A stretch of DNA of 64,000 bases, taken from contig NZ_CP044972.1 in the NCBI RefSeq assembly GCF_010104355.1, positions 3,100,001-3,164,000 of the forward strand. The letters run 5' to 3'. The stretch is from Hydrogenophaga sp. PBL-H3. GTDB taxonomy: Bacteria > Pseudomonadota > Gammaproteobacteria > Burkholderiales > Burkholderiaceae_C. Shown one piece after another: positions 54,480 through 63,843 of this stretch (its first letter is position 1; the number at the start of each line of letters is the position of its first letter). The position numbers and the translations under genes are program-made. The notes under the pieces were generated by a model that made no database searches, was not told where the DNA came from, and was given only the letters and a program-made list of their open reading frames with translations.

Positions 54480-54528
54480 GCGGAGCTTTCAGGGATCGTT
54501 CGGAAAACGCAATCGTGGCAGATCGGGA

Positions 54529-55053
54529 TCAGCCGACCTTTTTCAAGGTCTTGCGAAAACGCTCGGCGTTGTCGGTGTAGTGCTTCGCGCTCATGCGCAG
54601 GCCCTCGATCTGTTCGGGCGAGAGCGTCTTGGCCACGCGCGCCGGGCTGCCCAGGATCATGGTGCCGTCCGGGAATTCCTTGCCTTCGGTCACCAGCGAG
54701 CCGGCGCCCACCAGGCAATGCTTGCCGATCTTGGCACCGTTGAGCACCACCGCGCCGATGCCGATGAGCGAGCCGTCGCCGATGGTGCAGCCGTGCAGCA
54801 TCACCTGGTGGCCCACGGTCACGTTCTCGCCAATGGTCAGCGGCAGGCCCACGTCGGCGTGCAGCACGCTGCCGTCCTGGACGTTGCTGCCGCGCCCGAT
54901 CGTGATGGTCTCGGTGTCGCCGCGCACCGTGACACCAAACCACACGCTGCTGTCTTCACCCAGCACCACGTTGCCGATGACCTGTGCGTTGTCGGCCACC
55001 CAGGCCGTGTCGGCCACGCGTGGGGCCATGCCGTCAATTTCAAAAAGTGCCAT
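54529..55053 (-). CDS. Gamma-class carbonic anhydrase-like hexapeptide-repeat protein
   Basis: The product is 174 residues from the ATG at 55053 (GGAG nine bases upstream). Left-handed beta-helix of hexapeptide repeats (NAQVIGNVVLG, SNVQDGSVLHAD, ENVTVGHQVMLHGC, SLIGIGAVVLNGA). His residues in LHAD, TVGHQVMLHG match the zinc ligands of the gamma carbonic anhydrase family (YrdA-like). The exact activity is not proved for this group. Confidence 0.88.
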   Translation of the reverse strand: MALFEIDGMAPRVADTAWVADNAQVIGNVVLGEDSSVWFGVTVRGDTETITIGRGSNVQDGSVLHADVGLPLTIGENVTVGHQVMLHGCTIGDGSLIGIGAVVLNGAKIGKHCLVGAGSLVTEGKEFPDGTMILGSPARVAKTLSPEQIEGLRMSAKHYTDNAERFRKTLKKVG

Positions 55054-55102
55054 GTCGGTTGTCTCCGTTGTCAGGTTGGGAATGCTTCCTAGAATTGTAG
55101 GG

Positions 55103-55948
55103 ATGCAAGTCCCCGCCGCCCTGTCTTCGTCGCCTTTCGTTTCCCTGCGGGCGCAAGCCCTGCAAGCGCTGTGCACCGGCGACCCGGATCACAAGGTAGC
55201 CGCCACCCACGCACTGTTTGAAGCCCTGCGGGCGGGCCACACCCACCTGGAGCCGGCCGAACGCCTCACACCCGACGCCACCCTCCCCCTGCCCGGGCGC
55301 CCGCAGCGGCCCGTTCTCATCGCGCCGGTGGACGTGCCTCAGCGCTCGCCCTTCACGCCAGAAGGCCTGGCCATGCTGCTGCACGCGGTGGCGCACATCG
55401 AGTTCAACGCGATCGACCTGGCGCTGGACGCCATCTGGCGCTTCCCCGACATGCCCGCCGAGTTCTACACCGACTGGCTCCAGGTGGCCCACGAGGAAGC
55501 CATCCACTTCGGCCTGCTGCGCGCGCACCTGCAAAGCCTGGGTCACGACTACGGTGACTTTGCGGCCCACAACAGCCTGTGGGAGATGTGCCTGCGAACG
55601 CAGCACGACGTGACCGCGCGCATGGCCCTGGTGCCGCGCACCATGGAAGCCCGGGGCCTGGACGCCACGCCCCCCATGCAGGCCCGCCTGCGCAAGGTGG
55701 GCACGCCCGCAGCGATGCGTGCGGTCGAGATCCTCGACGTGATCCTGCGCGACGAGATCGGCCATGTGGCGGTGGGCAACCGCTGGTACGGCTGGCTGTG
55801 CGAACGGCAGGGCATCGAGCCGCTCGCGCACTACCGGCAGCTGGCGCGGGCGCATTCGGCGCCGCGGCTGAAGCCGCCGTTCAACGAGCCGGCCCGGCTG
55901 GCCGCGGGCTTCACCGACGCCGAGCTGGCCGCAATGCACCAGGCCTGA
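55103..55948 (+). CDS. Ferritin-like DUF455 protein
   Basis: The product is 281 residues from ATG 55103. A four-helix ferritin-like fold is suggested by carboxylate/His motifs: LLHAVAHIEFNAIDLALDA, HEEAIHFGLLR and LRDEIGHVAVGNRWY. These could bind a di-iron centre. DUF455 proteins are tied to tRNA or ferritin-like oxidation in only a few cases; no function is assigned. Confidence 0.82.
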   Translation: MQVPAALSSSPFVSLRAQALQALCTGDPDHKVAATHALFEALRAGHTHLEPAERLTPDATLPLPGRPQRPVLIAPVDVPQRSPFTPEGLAMLLHAVAHIEFNAIDLALDAIWRFPDMPAEFYTDWLQVAHEEAIHFGLLRAHLQSLGHDYGDFAAHNSLWEMCLRTQHDVTARMALVPRTMEARGLDATPPMQARLRKVGTPAAMRAVEILDVILRDEIGHVAVGNRWYGWLCERQGIEPLAHYRQLARAHSAPRLKPPFNEPARLAAGFTDAELAAMHQA

Positions 55949-55964
55949 CCCCCGATAATCGGGG

Positions 55965-57359
55965 ATGACTTCCGCATCCCCGACCGCTTTCAGCACACTC
56001 CCCCTCTCCCCCGCCACGCTGGCCAACCTGGAACAGCTCGGCTACCTGGACATGACGCCGATCCAGGCGGCAGCCCTGCCACCGGCCCTGCTGGGCAAGG
56101 ACATCATTGCCCAGGCCAAGACCGGCAGCGGCAAGACAGCCGCCTTCGCCCTCACCCTGCTGGCCAACCTGAACGCCCGCCGCTTCGCGGTGCAGACCCT
56201 GGTGCTGTGCCCCACGCGCGAGCTGGCCGACCAGGTAACCACCGAGATCCGCCGCCTGGCGCGGGCCGAGGACAACATCAAGGTGGTGACGCTGTGTGGT
56301 GGTGTGCCACTGCGCGGGCAGCTGGCCACGCTGGAGCACGGCGCGCACATCGTGGTGGGCACGCCGGGCCGCATCATGGATCACCTGGAGCGCGGCAGCC
56401 TGCCGCTGGACGCGCTCAACACCCTGGTGCTGGACGAAGCCGACCGCATGCTCGACATGGGCTTCTTCGACGACATCGTGACCGTGGCCAAACAGTGCCC
56501 CAGGACACGCCAGACCCTGCTGTTCTCCGCCACCTACCCGGAAGGCATCGCCAAACTGAGCGCGCAGTTCATGCGCGAACCGGTCACGGTGAAGGTGGAG
56601 GCGCAGCACGCCGGCGCGCAGATCGAGCAGCGCTGGTACGAGGTGAAGGACACCGAACGCCTGGACGCCGTGAGCAAGCTGCTGGCGCACTTTCGCCCGG
56701 CCAGCACGCTGGCCTTTTGCAACACCAAGGCGCAATGCCGCGACCTCGTGGCCGTGTTGCAGGCCCAGGGGATCAGTGCACTCGCGCTGTTTGGCGAACT
56801 GGAGCAGCGCGAGCGTGACCAGGTGCTGGTGCGCTTTGCCAACCGCAGCTGCTCGGTGCTGGTGGCCACCGACGTGGCCGCGCGCGGCCTGGACATCGCC
56901 AGCCTGGCCGCCGTGATCAACGTGGACGTGACGCCCGACGCCGAGGTGCACATCCACCGCATCGGCCGCACCGGCCGCGCGGGCGAGAGCGGCCTGGCAC
57001 TCAACCTGGTCAGCATGGACGAGATGGGCAGCGTGGGCAAGATCGAACAACTGCAGGGGCGTGAGTCGAAGTGGCACCCACTGAGCGAACTCGTGCCCAC
57101 CGGCCACGGCCCGCTGGTGCCCCCCATGGTGACGCTGCACATCCAGGGCGGCCGCAAGGAAAAGATCCGCCCCGGCGACGTGCTGGGCGCGCTCACCGCC
57201 GACCTGGGCTACACCCGCGAGCAGGTGGGCAAGATCAACGTGAACGAATGGTCGACCTATGTGGCGGTGGACCGCGACATCGCGCAGCAGGTGGCCAGCC
57301 GCCTCAACGATGGGCGCATCAAGGGCAAGAGCGTGAAGGTGCGGGTGCTGGAAGACTGA
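55965..57359 (+). CDS. dbpA: ATP-dependent RNA helicase DbpA
   Basis: The product is 464 residues. DEAD-box core: Q-motif MTPIQAAALPPAL, motif I AQAKTGSGKT near 45, PTREL, DEAD in VLDEADRMLDMG, SAT in LLFSATYPEG and HRIGRTGRAG. The C-terminal DbpA RNA-binding domain (about 385-464, ILGVLTADLGYTREQVGKINVNEW-like) targets 23S rRNA hairpin 92. It helps assemble the large ribosomal subunit. Confidence 0.93.
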   Translation: MTSASPTAFSTLPLSPATLANLEQLGYLDMTPIQAAALPPALLGKDIIAQAKTGSGKTAAFALTLLANLNARRFAVQTLVLCPTRELADQVTTEIRRLARAEDNIKVVTLCGGVPLRGQLATLEHGAHIVVGTPGRIMDHLERGSLPLDALNTLVLDEADRMLDMGFFDDIVTVAKQCPRTRQTLLFSATYPEGIAKLSAQFMREPVTVKVEAQHAGAQIEQRWYEVKDTERLDAVSKLLAHFRPASTLAFCNTKAQCRDLVAVLQAQGISALALFGELEQRERDQVLVRFANRSCSVLVATDVAARGLDIASLAAVINVDVTPDAEVHIHRIGRTGRAGESGLALNLVSMDEMGSVGKIEQLQGRESKWHPLSELVPTGHGPLVPPMVTLHIQGGRKEKIRPGDVLGALTADLGYTREQVGKINVNEWSTYVAVDRDIAQQVASRLNDGRIKGKSVKVRVLED

Positions 57360-57420
57360 AGTCGCCAGGACCCGCCATTCGCCAAGGCACCCCATGCCCA
57401 TCTGCCCGACAATCCTCCCC

Positions 57421-57675
57421 ATGACCGATCAAACCCCCGACACCCGCCCCACCCTCCCCGACCGCCTCTCCATCGACGCCCGCAGCCCGCACCACGTGGC
57501 CGCCGTGTTCGAGCACGACATCGGCATCCGCTTCAACGACAAGGAGCGCTTCGACGTGTCCGAGTACTGCATCAGCGAAGGCTGGGTGAAGGTGCCCTCA
57601 GGCAAGACACTGGACCGCAAGGGCCAGCCGCTGCTGATCCAGCTCAAGGGTCGGGTCGAGGTCTTCTACAAATAG
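57421..57675 (+). CDS. DUF3297 family small protein
   Basis: The product is 84 residues from ATG 57421. The conserved core (DRLSIDARSPHHVAAVFEHDIGIRFNDKERFDVSEYCISEGWVK, ending KGQPLLIQLKGRVEVFYK) is DUF3297, common in proteobacteria and of unknown role. Confidence 0.85.
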   Translation: MTDQTPDTRPTLPDRLSIDARSPHHVAAVFEHDIGIRFNDKERFDVSEYCISEGWVKVPSGKTLDRKGQPLLIQLKGRVEVFYK

Positions 57676-57724
57676 AGACCATTTGCGCTGAACGCGCGGC
57701 GCGCGATCGACTCGATACAAGCCT

Positions 57725-58303
57725 ATGCGCCGCAGATTCCTTTTTTCAGCCGCTTTGTGCATCCCCTTCGGCCGGGTTGCAGCCGCCCAGCCGGGCGAAG
57801 GCGAAGACCCACCCGCCAGGCCCCCTGGCGTCACCGTGTCAACGGATGTGCTGCAGCGTTCGGTGGCGCAGCGTTTTCCCATGCGTTACCCGGTGCAGGG
57901 GTTGCTGAACCTGGACCTGCAGCCGCCTCGCCTGAGCCTGCTGCCCGAGCAGAACCGAATGCGCGCCGAGATGGTGGTGGACGCCGCCGGCCCGACACTC
58001 AACCGCAGCCACCGGGGCAGTTTCGACCTCGACTTTGCGCTGCGCTATGAGGCCAGCGACCGCACGCTGCGCGCGCACCAGCTGCGCATCGACCGTCTGC
58101 GGTTCCCCAGCCTGCAACCGGGCGTGGTGGAGCTGCTCAACACCTACGCCCCCGCGCTGGCCGAGCAGTCGCTGCGCGAGGTGGTGCTGCACCGGCTGCA
58201 ACCGCAAGACCTGCGCATGGCCGATGCGCTGGGCATGCAACCTGGCCCGATCACGGTGACCTCGTCCGGCCTGGTGATCGGCTTCGTGTTGAAGCCCCTC
58301 TGA
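57725..58303 (+). CDS. DUF1439 family exported protein
   Basis: The product is 192 residues. An N-terminal Arg-rich leader and hydrophobic segment (MRRRFLFSAALCIPFG) suggest export. The body is DUF1439-like (YceB): VLQRSVAQRFPMRYPVQGLLNLDLQPPRLSLLPEQNRMRAEM and LRFPSLQPGVVELLNTYAPALAEQSLREVVLHRL. YceB family members are outer-membrane lipoproteins with a lipid-binding-like fold; the lipobox is not clear here. Confidence 0.7.
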   Translation: MRRRFLFSAALCIPFGRVAAAQPGEGEDPPARPPGVTVSTDVLQRSVAQRFPMRYPVQGLLNLDLQPPRLSLLPEQNRMRAEMVVDAAGPTLNRSHRGSFDLDFALRYEASDRTLRAHQLRIDRLRFPSLQPGVVELLNTYAPALAEQSLREVVLHRLQPQDLRMADALGMQPGPITVTSSGLVIGFVLKPL

Positions 58304-58336
58304 GGACCACATGAAGCCCGGGCGCACAATCGCCCG

Positions 58337-59203
58337 ATGAAAGCTCCTCCCCGACTGCAATCCCTCGTTGAAGAGGGTCTCATCGACACCGTGGTGCGCC
58401 AGCTCATGAGCGGCAAGGAGGCCATGGTCTATGTGGTGCGCTGTGGTGACGAGACCCGTTGCGCCAAGATCTACAAGGAAGCGAACAACCGCAGCTTTCG
58501 CCAGGCGGTGGACTACACCGAAAACCGCAAGGTGAAGAACTCGCGCCAGGCCCGCGCCATGGCCAAGGGCACGAAGTTCGGCCGCGAATCGCAAGAGGCT
58601 GCGTGGCAAAGCGCCGAGGTGGATGCGCTCTACCGCCTGGCCGCCGCGGGCGTGCGGGTGCCCCAGCCGTTCAACTTCTCCGACGGCGTGTTGCTCATGG
58701 AACTGGTGACCGATGCCGACGGCGACGCCGCACCGCGCCTCAACGACGTGGCCTTCACCCCCGAGCAAGCGCGCCAGCACCACGCCACGTTGGTGGGCGA
58801 GGTGGTGCGCATGCTGTGCGCGGGCGTGGTGCACGGTGATTTGTCGGAGTTCAACATCTTGCTGGCGCACTCGGGCGACGACAACACCGACGACTTCCCC
58901 GTGATCATCGACCTGCCGCAGGCGGTGGACGCCGCCGGCAACAACCACGCCCAGCGCATGCTGCTGCGCGACGTGGCCAACCTGCGCGACTTCTTCGGCC
59001 AGTTCGCACCCGAGCTGCGGGGAACGCAGTTCGGCCCCGAGATCTGGAGCCTGTACCAGAGCGGCCTGCTGAGCAACGACACTCCCCTGACTGGCCGCTA
59101 CGAGCGCGCACCGGGAACGGTGGACCTGGGCAGCGTGATGCGCGAGATCGACGATGCGCGCGACGAAGACGCGGCACGGCGGCTGCGCATGGCGCAGACG
59201 TAA
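58337..59203 (+). CDS. RIO-family serine kinase
   Basis: The product is 288 residues. RIO kinase core: the ATP-binding lysine in CAKIYKEANNRSF, the catalytic loop HGDLSEFN near 172 and the metal-binding IDLPQAVD near 195. A small bacterial RIO1 kinase with a PA4780-like C-terminus. Substrate unknown. Only 33 bases after the DUF1439 gene. Confidence 0.9.
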   Translation: MKAPPRLQSLVEEGLIDTVVRQLMSGKEAMVYVVRCGDETRCAKIYKEANNRSFRQAVDYTENRKVKNSRQARAMAKGTKFGRESQEAAWQSAEVDALYRLAAAGVRVPQPFNFSDGVLLMELVTDADGDAAPRLNDVAFTPEQARQHHATLVGEVVRMLCAGVVHGDLSEFNILLAHSGDDNTDDFPVIIDLPQAVDAAGNNHAQRMLLRDVANLRDFFGQFAPELRGTQFGPEIWSLYQSGLLSNDTPLTGRYERAPGTVDLGSVMREIDDARDEDAARRLRMAQT

Positions 59204-59270
59204 AGCGCGTCTTTACACCGAGTACCTGCGGGGCCGTGTAAGGAATACCGGTTGTGGTCGACTCACGCCC

Positions 59271-59768
59271 ATGAACACCCCGTCCACCTTCACCCGCCGC
59301 CAGACCATGAAACTGCTTGCAATGCTTGGCCTGGGCTCACAGGCCGCCGCCCCCGTGGCCCAAGCCCTGGCCGCCGCCGACCCCTGGAAGCTCAGCGAGG
59401 CCGAGTGGAAGAAGCGCCTGACGCCAGACCAGTTCGACGTGTTGCGTGAAGAAGGCACGGAGCGCCCGGGCAGCAGCCCGTTCAATGCCGAAAAACGCAA
59501 GGGCACCTACCACTGCGCGGGTTGTGATTTGCCGCTGTTCTCATCCGACGCCAAGTACGAGAGCGGCACCGGCTGGCCGAGTTTTCACACGCCACTGGCT
59601 GGTGCGCTGGGCACCAAGACCGACTACAAGGCCCTCTTCCCGCGCACCGAATACCACTGCGTGCGTTGCGACGGCCACCAGGGCCATGTGTTCAGCGACG
59701 GCCCCAAGCCCAGCGGCAAGCGCTACTGCAACAACGGCGTGGCGCTCACCTTCAAGGCGGTGGCATGA
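59271..59768 (+). CDS. msrB: Peptide-methionine (R)-S-oxide reductase, exported
   Basis: The product is 165 residues from ATG 59271. A twin-arginine-like leader (FTRRQTMKLLAMLGLGS) precedes the MsrB fold (about 45-165). Zinc cysteines CAGC and CVRC, and the catalytic Cys in RYCNNG near residue 155. It reduces R-methionine sulfoxide. The msrA start overlaps its stop, so the pair acts together outside the cytoplasm. Confidence 0.9.
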   Translation: MNTPSTFTRRQTMKLLAMLGLGSQAAAPVAQALAAADPWKLSEAEWKKRLTPDQFDVLREEGTERPGSSPFNAEKRKGTYHCAGCDLPLFSSDAKYESGTGWPSFHTPLAGALGTKTDYKALFPRTEYHCVRCDGHQGHVFSDGPKPSGKRYCNNGVALTFKAVA

Positions 59769-60382
59769 GCGCGCGCTGGCTGGGCAGCCTCTTGCCCCTG
59801 TGGATCTCGGTGCTGATGTCCGCTGGCGCCGTCCAGGCACAAACCGCCCCCGTCACGGCCAAGGCCACGTTTGCGGGCGGCTGCTTCTGGTGCGTGGAGT
59901 CCGACTTCGACAAGATCCCCGGTGTGCTCTCCACCACCTCGGGCTACATCGGCGGCACGGTGGCCAACCCCACCTACCAGCAGGTCTCGGGCAAAGGCAC
60001 CGGCCACGCCGAGGCGGTGGAGGTCGTGTTCGACCCGGCCAAGGTGAGCTACGCCACGCTGGTGGACAAGTTCTGGCGCACCATCGACCCGACCACGAAG
60101 GATCGCCAGTTTTGCGACACGGGCAACCCCTACCGCACGGCAATCTTCACGCACGATGCGGCGCAGGCGGAGGTGGTGAAACGTTCGCTGGCGGCGCTGG
60201 AAAAGTCCAAGCCGTTCAAGGAGCCGATCGTCACGGAAGTCGTCCCGGCCACCCGGTTCTACCCGGCCGAGGACTACCACCAGGACTACTACCTGAAGAA
60301 CCCGATCCGCTACAAGTACTACCGCACCAGTTGTGGGCGCGATGCGCGCCTTGAACAGCTGTGGGGTCCGGTCAAAAACTAA
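59765..60382 (+). CDS. msrA: Peptide-methionine (S)-S-oxide reductase, exported
   Basis: The product is 205 residues from ATG 59765. A Sec signal (to about 24, AGAVQAQ) precedes the MsrA fold with the catalytic motif GCFWCVE near 38-44 and GYIGGTVANPTY. Further cysteines near residue 100 (RQFCDTG) and at the C-terminus (TSCGRD) serve as resolving residues. It reduces S-methionine sulfoxide, complementing msrB. Overlaps the convergent xerD by four bases. Confidence 0.92.
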   Translation: MSARWLGSLLPLWISVLMSAGAVQAQTAPVTAKATFAGGCFWCVESDFDKIPGVLSTTSGYIGGTVANPTYQQVSGKGTGHAEAVEVVFDPAKVSYATLVDKFWRTIDPTTKDRQFCDTGNPYRTAIFTHDAAQAEVVKRSLAALEKSKPFKEPIVTEVVPATRFYPAEDYHQDYYLKNPIRYKYYRTSCGRDARLEQLWGPVKN

Positions 60383-61299
60383 CCCCGCGGATGGTGCTGC
60401 GCCACGATGGTCTTGAGACGCTCTCTGGCCACGTGGGTGTAGATGGTGGTGGTTGAAATGTCGGCGTGGCCGAGCAGCATCTGCACCGCGCGCAAGTCGG
60501 CGCCGTGGTTGAGCAGGTGCGTGGCGAAGGCGTGGCGCAAGGTGTGGGGCGACAGGGGTGATGTGATGCCGGCGGCCAGCGCGTACTTCTTCACCAGTTG
60601 CCAGAACATCGCGCGCGTCATGGCCTCGCCCGCACGCGAGCCGCGTGACGTCACGAACAGGTCTTCGCTCTGCAGCCCGTTCAGGATCTCGCCACGCGCC
60701 TGCCCCAGGTAGCGCTGCAACCACTGTCCCGCCACCTGACCAAACGGCACCAGGCGTTCCTTGTTGCCCTTGCCGGTGATGCGCAGCACCTGCTCGTTCA
60801 TGGCCACGTGCCAGGTCTTGAGCGTCACCAGTTCGCTCACGCGCAGGCCGCTGGCGTAGATGAGTTCGAGCATGCTGCGGTCGCGCAGGCCCAGCGGCGT
60901 GCCCACGTCGGGCGCCTGGAGCAAGGCCTCCACCTGCGCTTCCGACATCGTCTTGGGCACGCGCAAGGGCTGGCGTGCCGGTGACAGGCGCAGCGTCGGG
61001 TCGGCGGTGATCAGGCGCTCGCGCAGCGCCCAGCGGAAGTAGCGCTTGAAGACCGTGAGCCGCCGGTTGGCGGTGGTGGCGCGCGTCTGGCTGTGGCGTT
61101 CGCTGAAATAGCCGTTGAGATCGGCCTCGCTGGTCTCGGGCAAGGTCTTGCCTTGCCCGGCCAGCCACTGCCCGAGCAGCACGAGATCACGCCGGTACGC
61201 ATCCAGCGTGTTGCGCGAGAGGCCCTCCTCCAGCCAGAGCGCGTCGACAAAAGCCCCGGCGAGATCCTCACTGGTCGACGCCAGGGCGGGGTCCATCAC
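60379..61299 (-). CDS. xerD: Site-specific tyrosine recombinase XerD
   Basis: The product is 306 residues. Chromosome-dimer resolution at dif with XerC. The catalytic residues are visible: Arg in [13 protein letters not shown], the HxxR pair in [14 protein letters not shown], His in LLGHADIS and Tyr in [13 protein letters not shown]-terminal SAM-like domain from about 10 to 95. The start overlaps the upstream gene's stop by four bases. Confidence 0.93.
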   Translation of the reverse strand: MMDPALASTSEDLAGAFVDALWLEEGLSRNTLDAYRRDLVLLGQWLAGQGKTLPETSEADLNGYFSERHSQTRATTANRRLTVFKRYFRWALRERLITADPTLRLSPARQPLRVPKTMSEAQVEALLQAPDVGTPLGLRDRSMLELIYASGLRVSELVTLKTWHVAMNEQVLRITGKGNKERLVPFGQVAGQWLQRYLGQARGEILNGLQSEDLFVTSRGSRAGEAMTRAMFWQLVKKYALAAGITSPLSPHTLRHAFATHLLNHGADLRAVQMLLGHADISTTTIYTHVARERLKTIVAQHHPRG

Positions 61300-62273
61300 T
61301 CCAGCTTGAGCTTCTGCTTGGCGACGACCTGTTTGTAGACATCGAACTCGGCCTTGATCTGCGCCGTGAATTCGGCCGGCGTGTTGGCCACGATCAGCGA
61401 GCCGGTGTCTTCCACCCGCTTCTTCACCGCCGGGTCGCTGAGGGCTTGTTTGGTCGCGCTGGACACCTTGTCCACCACCTCTTGCGGCAGACCCTTGGGG
61501 CCGATGAGGCCGTAGTAGGCCATGCGGTTCACCGGCTCCAGGCCCACTTCCTTGAAGGTCGGCACATCGGGCAAGACCGCCAGGCGCTGCGGTGCCGCCA
61601 CGACGATGGCGATCAGGCGGCCGGCCTTGATGTGCGGCAGGGCCGAGGGCAGGTTGTCGAAGATGATGGGCACCTGGCCACCCACGGTGTCGTTGAGCGC
61701 CGGACCCGCGCCACGGTAGGGAATGTGCGTGATGAAGGTACCGGTCAGGCTCTTGTAGAGCTCGGTCTGCAGATGGCCGATGCCACCCGTGCCCGAACTG
61801 GCGTAGCTGTATTTGCCGGGATTCTTCTTGAGCTCGGCGACGAAGCCTTTGTAGTCCTTGGCCGGGAAACTGGGGTGCACCGCGATCACGTTGGGCGTGG
61901 CCGCGATGTTGATGATGGGCGTGAAATCGGTGAGGGTGTTGTACGGAATCTTGTCGTTGATCGCGGGGTTGGCTGCGGTGGTCGACACCGTGGCCATGCC
62001 CAGGGTGTAACCATCAGCAGGCGAGCGGGACAGCTCCAGCGCGCCGACCACGCCACCACCACCGGCCTTGTTTTCCACCACCATGCTCTGGCCCAGCGCC
62101 TTGCCGAGCGACTCCGACATGACACGCGCAATGATGTCGGTGGTGCCACCTGGGGCAAACGGCACCTGCAGCTTGATGATCTTGTTGGGGTAGGCCTGGG
62201 CCCACGCGGTGCTGCCCACAACCACCGAGGCGGTGGCCAGACCGATGGCCACCAGATGACGACGAGAAACCAT
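61296..62273 (-). CDS. Bug/TctC-family periplasmic binding protein
   Basis: The product is 325 residues from ATG 62273 (GGAG eight bases upstream). Signal peptide to about 25 (STAWAQ). Bug fold: KIIKLQVPFAPGGTTDIIARVM, VVENKAGGGGVVGALELSR, GYTLGMATVS, HIPYRGAGPALNDTVGGQVPIIFDNLPSALPHI. No TctAB genes follow. Orphan Bug proteins are abundant in this family of bacteria and bind small carboxylates. Overlaps xerD. Confidence 0.9.
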   Translation of the reverse strand: MVSRRHLVAIGLATASVVVGSTAWAQAYPNKIIKLQVPFAPGGTTDIIARVMSESLGKALGQSMVVENKAGGGGVVGALELSRSPADGYTLGMATVSTTAANPAINDKIPYNTLTDFTPIINIAATPNVIAVHPSFPAKDYKGFVAELKKNPGKYSYASSGTGGIGHLQTELYKSLTGTFITHIPYRGAGPALNDTVGGQVPIIFDNLPSALPHIKAGRLIAIVVAAPQRLAVLPDVPTFKEVGLEPVNRMAYYGLIGPKGLPQEVVDKVSSATKQALSDPAVKKRVEDTGSLIVANTPAEFTAQIKAEFDVYKQVVAKQKLKLE

Positions 62274-62402
62274 GAGACGTGCTCCTTGCATGGAAAGATC
62301 GAAAAGGGCTTCAATGTAGCTTCTGCAACCGCCCATGACCATGGGACAAGTACATAAGTGGAAACCCCCGACATGCCCTGGGGGGCACGCTATGCTCACC
62401 CG

Positions 62403-63323
62403 GTGAACTTCGCTCAGCTTCTCTTCCCCGACTTCTCGCTCATCCTCTGTGGCTACCTGGTCTGCCGCTTCACCGCCCTCAACCGCAAGGTGTGGGAGCA
62501 GGTGGAGAGCCTGGTGTACTACTTTCTGTTTCCGGTGCTGCTGTTCCACAGCATCGTGAAAAGCCCGCTCGATCTCGGTCAGGCCTCCAGCCTCATGGGA
62601 GCGGGCATTTCGCTGGGCGTGTGCGGCATCGCGCTCGCCTACTCGTTGCCCCACTGGCCCTGGATCGGCAAGCGGCTCGACGTGCGCCTGCACGCAGCCA
62701 GCGCACAGGTGGGCTTTCGTTTCAACTCGTTCATCGCACTGGCTCTGGCGGAGAAGGTGGCGGGGGCACCGGGCCTGCTCATGATCGCGGTGCTCATCGG
62801 CGTGTGCGTGCCCCTGTTCAACGTGGGTGCCGTCTGGCCCATGGCGCGCCACGCCAACAAGGGTTTCCTGCGCGAGCTGCTGCGCAACCCGCTCATCATC
62901 GGCACCGTCTCGGGCCTGGTGGCCAACCTGATGGGTTTCTCCATGCCGTTCTGGCTGGAGCCCACGGTCAACCGCATCGGCCAGGCCTCGCTGGCCCTGG
63001 GCCTCATGGCCGCTGGCGCGGGCATGCAGTTCGGCATGCTGGCCAGCGCCAAGACGCTGGGCGGCCTGGTGCTGGCGGCCAAGCACGTGGGCATGCCACT
63101 CATGGCGCTCGGGCTGGCACTGCTGTTCCGGCTCGACCCGACCCAGACCACCATCCTGCTCATGTTCTCGGCCGTGCCCACCGCGTCGAGCTGCTATGTG
63201 CTGGCCGCGCGCATGGGCTACAACGGACCTTACGTGGCCGGCCTGGTCACGCTGTCCACCCTGCTGGGTGTGTTGAGCCTGCCGTTTGCCCTGGGCGTGC
63301 TCAGGCCGCTGGCGGGCACCTGA
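62403..63323 (+). CDS. AEC-family (auxin efflux carrier-like) transporter
   Basis: The product is 306 residues from GTG 62403; a longer frame from ATG 62358 adds 15 residues. A TATGCT -10-like element lies 12 bases before the GTG, suggesting a leaderless or near-leaderless transcript. About ten transmembrane helices with the AEC-type repeat ([19 protein letters not shown] near 165, [19 protein letters not shown] near 255). Members carry small acids or related compounds. Divergent from the Bug-type binding protein gene. Confidence 0.8.
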   Translation: MNFAQLLFPDFSLILCGYLVCRFTALNRKVWEQVESLVYYFLFPVLLFHSIVKSPLDLGQASSLMGAGISLGVCGIALAYSLPHWPWIGKRLDVRLHAASAQVGFRFNSFIALALAEKVAGAPGLLMIAVLIGVCVPLFNVGAVWPMARHANKGFLRELLRNPLIIGTVSGLVANLMGFSMPFWLEPTVNRIGQASLALGLMAAGAGMQFGMLASAKTLGGLVLAAKHVGMPLMALGLALLFRLDPTQTTILLMFSAVPTASSCYVLAARMGYNGPYVAGLVTLSTLLGVLSLPFALGVLRPLAGT

Positions 63324-63348
63324 TGAACCTTGTTTCAAGGACATTTCC

Positions 63349-63843
63349 ATGAGCCGTATTGATCCGTCCACCCTCCGCCTGCCCGGCCTGTTGCTCAGTC
63401 TGCTGTGCGCGGCGTCGGCCGTCCATGCCCAGGCCATTGGCGAAGTAGACACGGTGTTCAAGTGGCTGGGACCCGACCACAAGATCGTGGTCGACGCGTT
63501 TGACGACCCCAAGGTCAAGGGCGTGACCTGCTACGTGGCGCGCGCCAAGACCGGTGGCATCAAGGGCGGGCTGGGGCTGGCCGAGGACAAGTCGGACGCC
63601 AGCATCGAGTGCAGGCAGGTGGGTGCTGTGTCGTTTGTGGGGGACCCCTTGAGGCAGCAAGAGGTCGTGTTCACCGAGCGCACCTCGCTGGTGTTCAAGA
63701 AGCTGCAGGTGGTGCGCATGGTCGACAAGACCCGCAACACCCTGGTCTACCTGAGCTACTCCGACCGAGTGATCGAAGGCTCTCCCGACAACAGCATCAC
63801 CGCCGTGCCGCTGCCTCCCGGCATGACGATTCCCATGCGCTGA
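63349..63843 (+). CDS. creA: CreA family exported protein
   Basis: The product is 164 residues from ATG 63349. Signal peptide to about 28 (SAVHAQ). The CreA core is recognisable: [40 protein letters not shown] and [34 protein letters not shown]. Role unknown despite wide occurrence. 25 bases after the AEC gene. Confidence 0.9.
   Translation: MSRIDPSTLRLPGLLLSLLCAASAVHAQAIGEVDTVFKWLGPDHKIVVDAFDDPKVKGVTCYVARAKTGGIKGGLGLAEDKSDASIECRQVGAVSFVGDPLRQQEVVFTERTSLVFKKLQVVRMVDKTRNTLVYLSYSDRVIEGSPDNSITAVPLPPGMTIPMR

Noticed and set aside
61296-63518. A 740-residue fusion reaching across the Bug gene and the AEC transporter region
   Set aside because: The upstream part is the shadow of the AEC gene; the Bug protein has its own signal peptide and ribosome-binding site at 62273.
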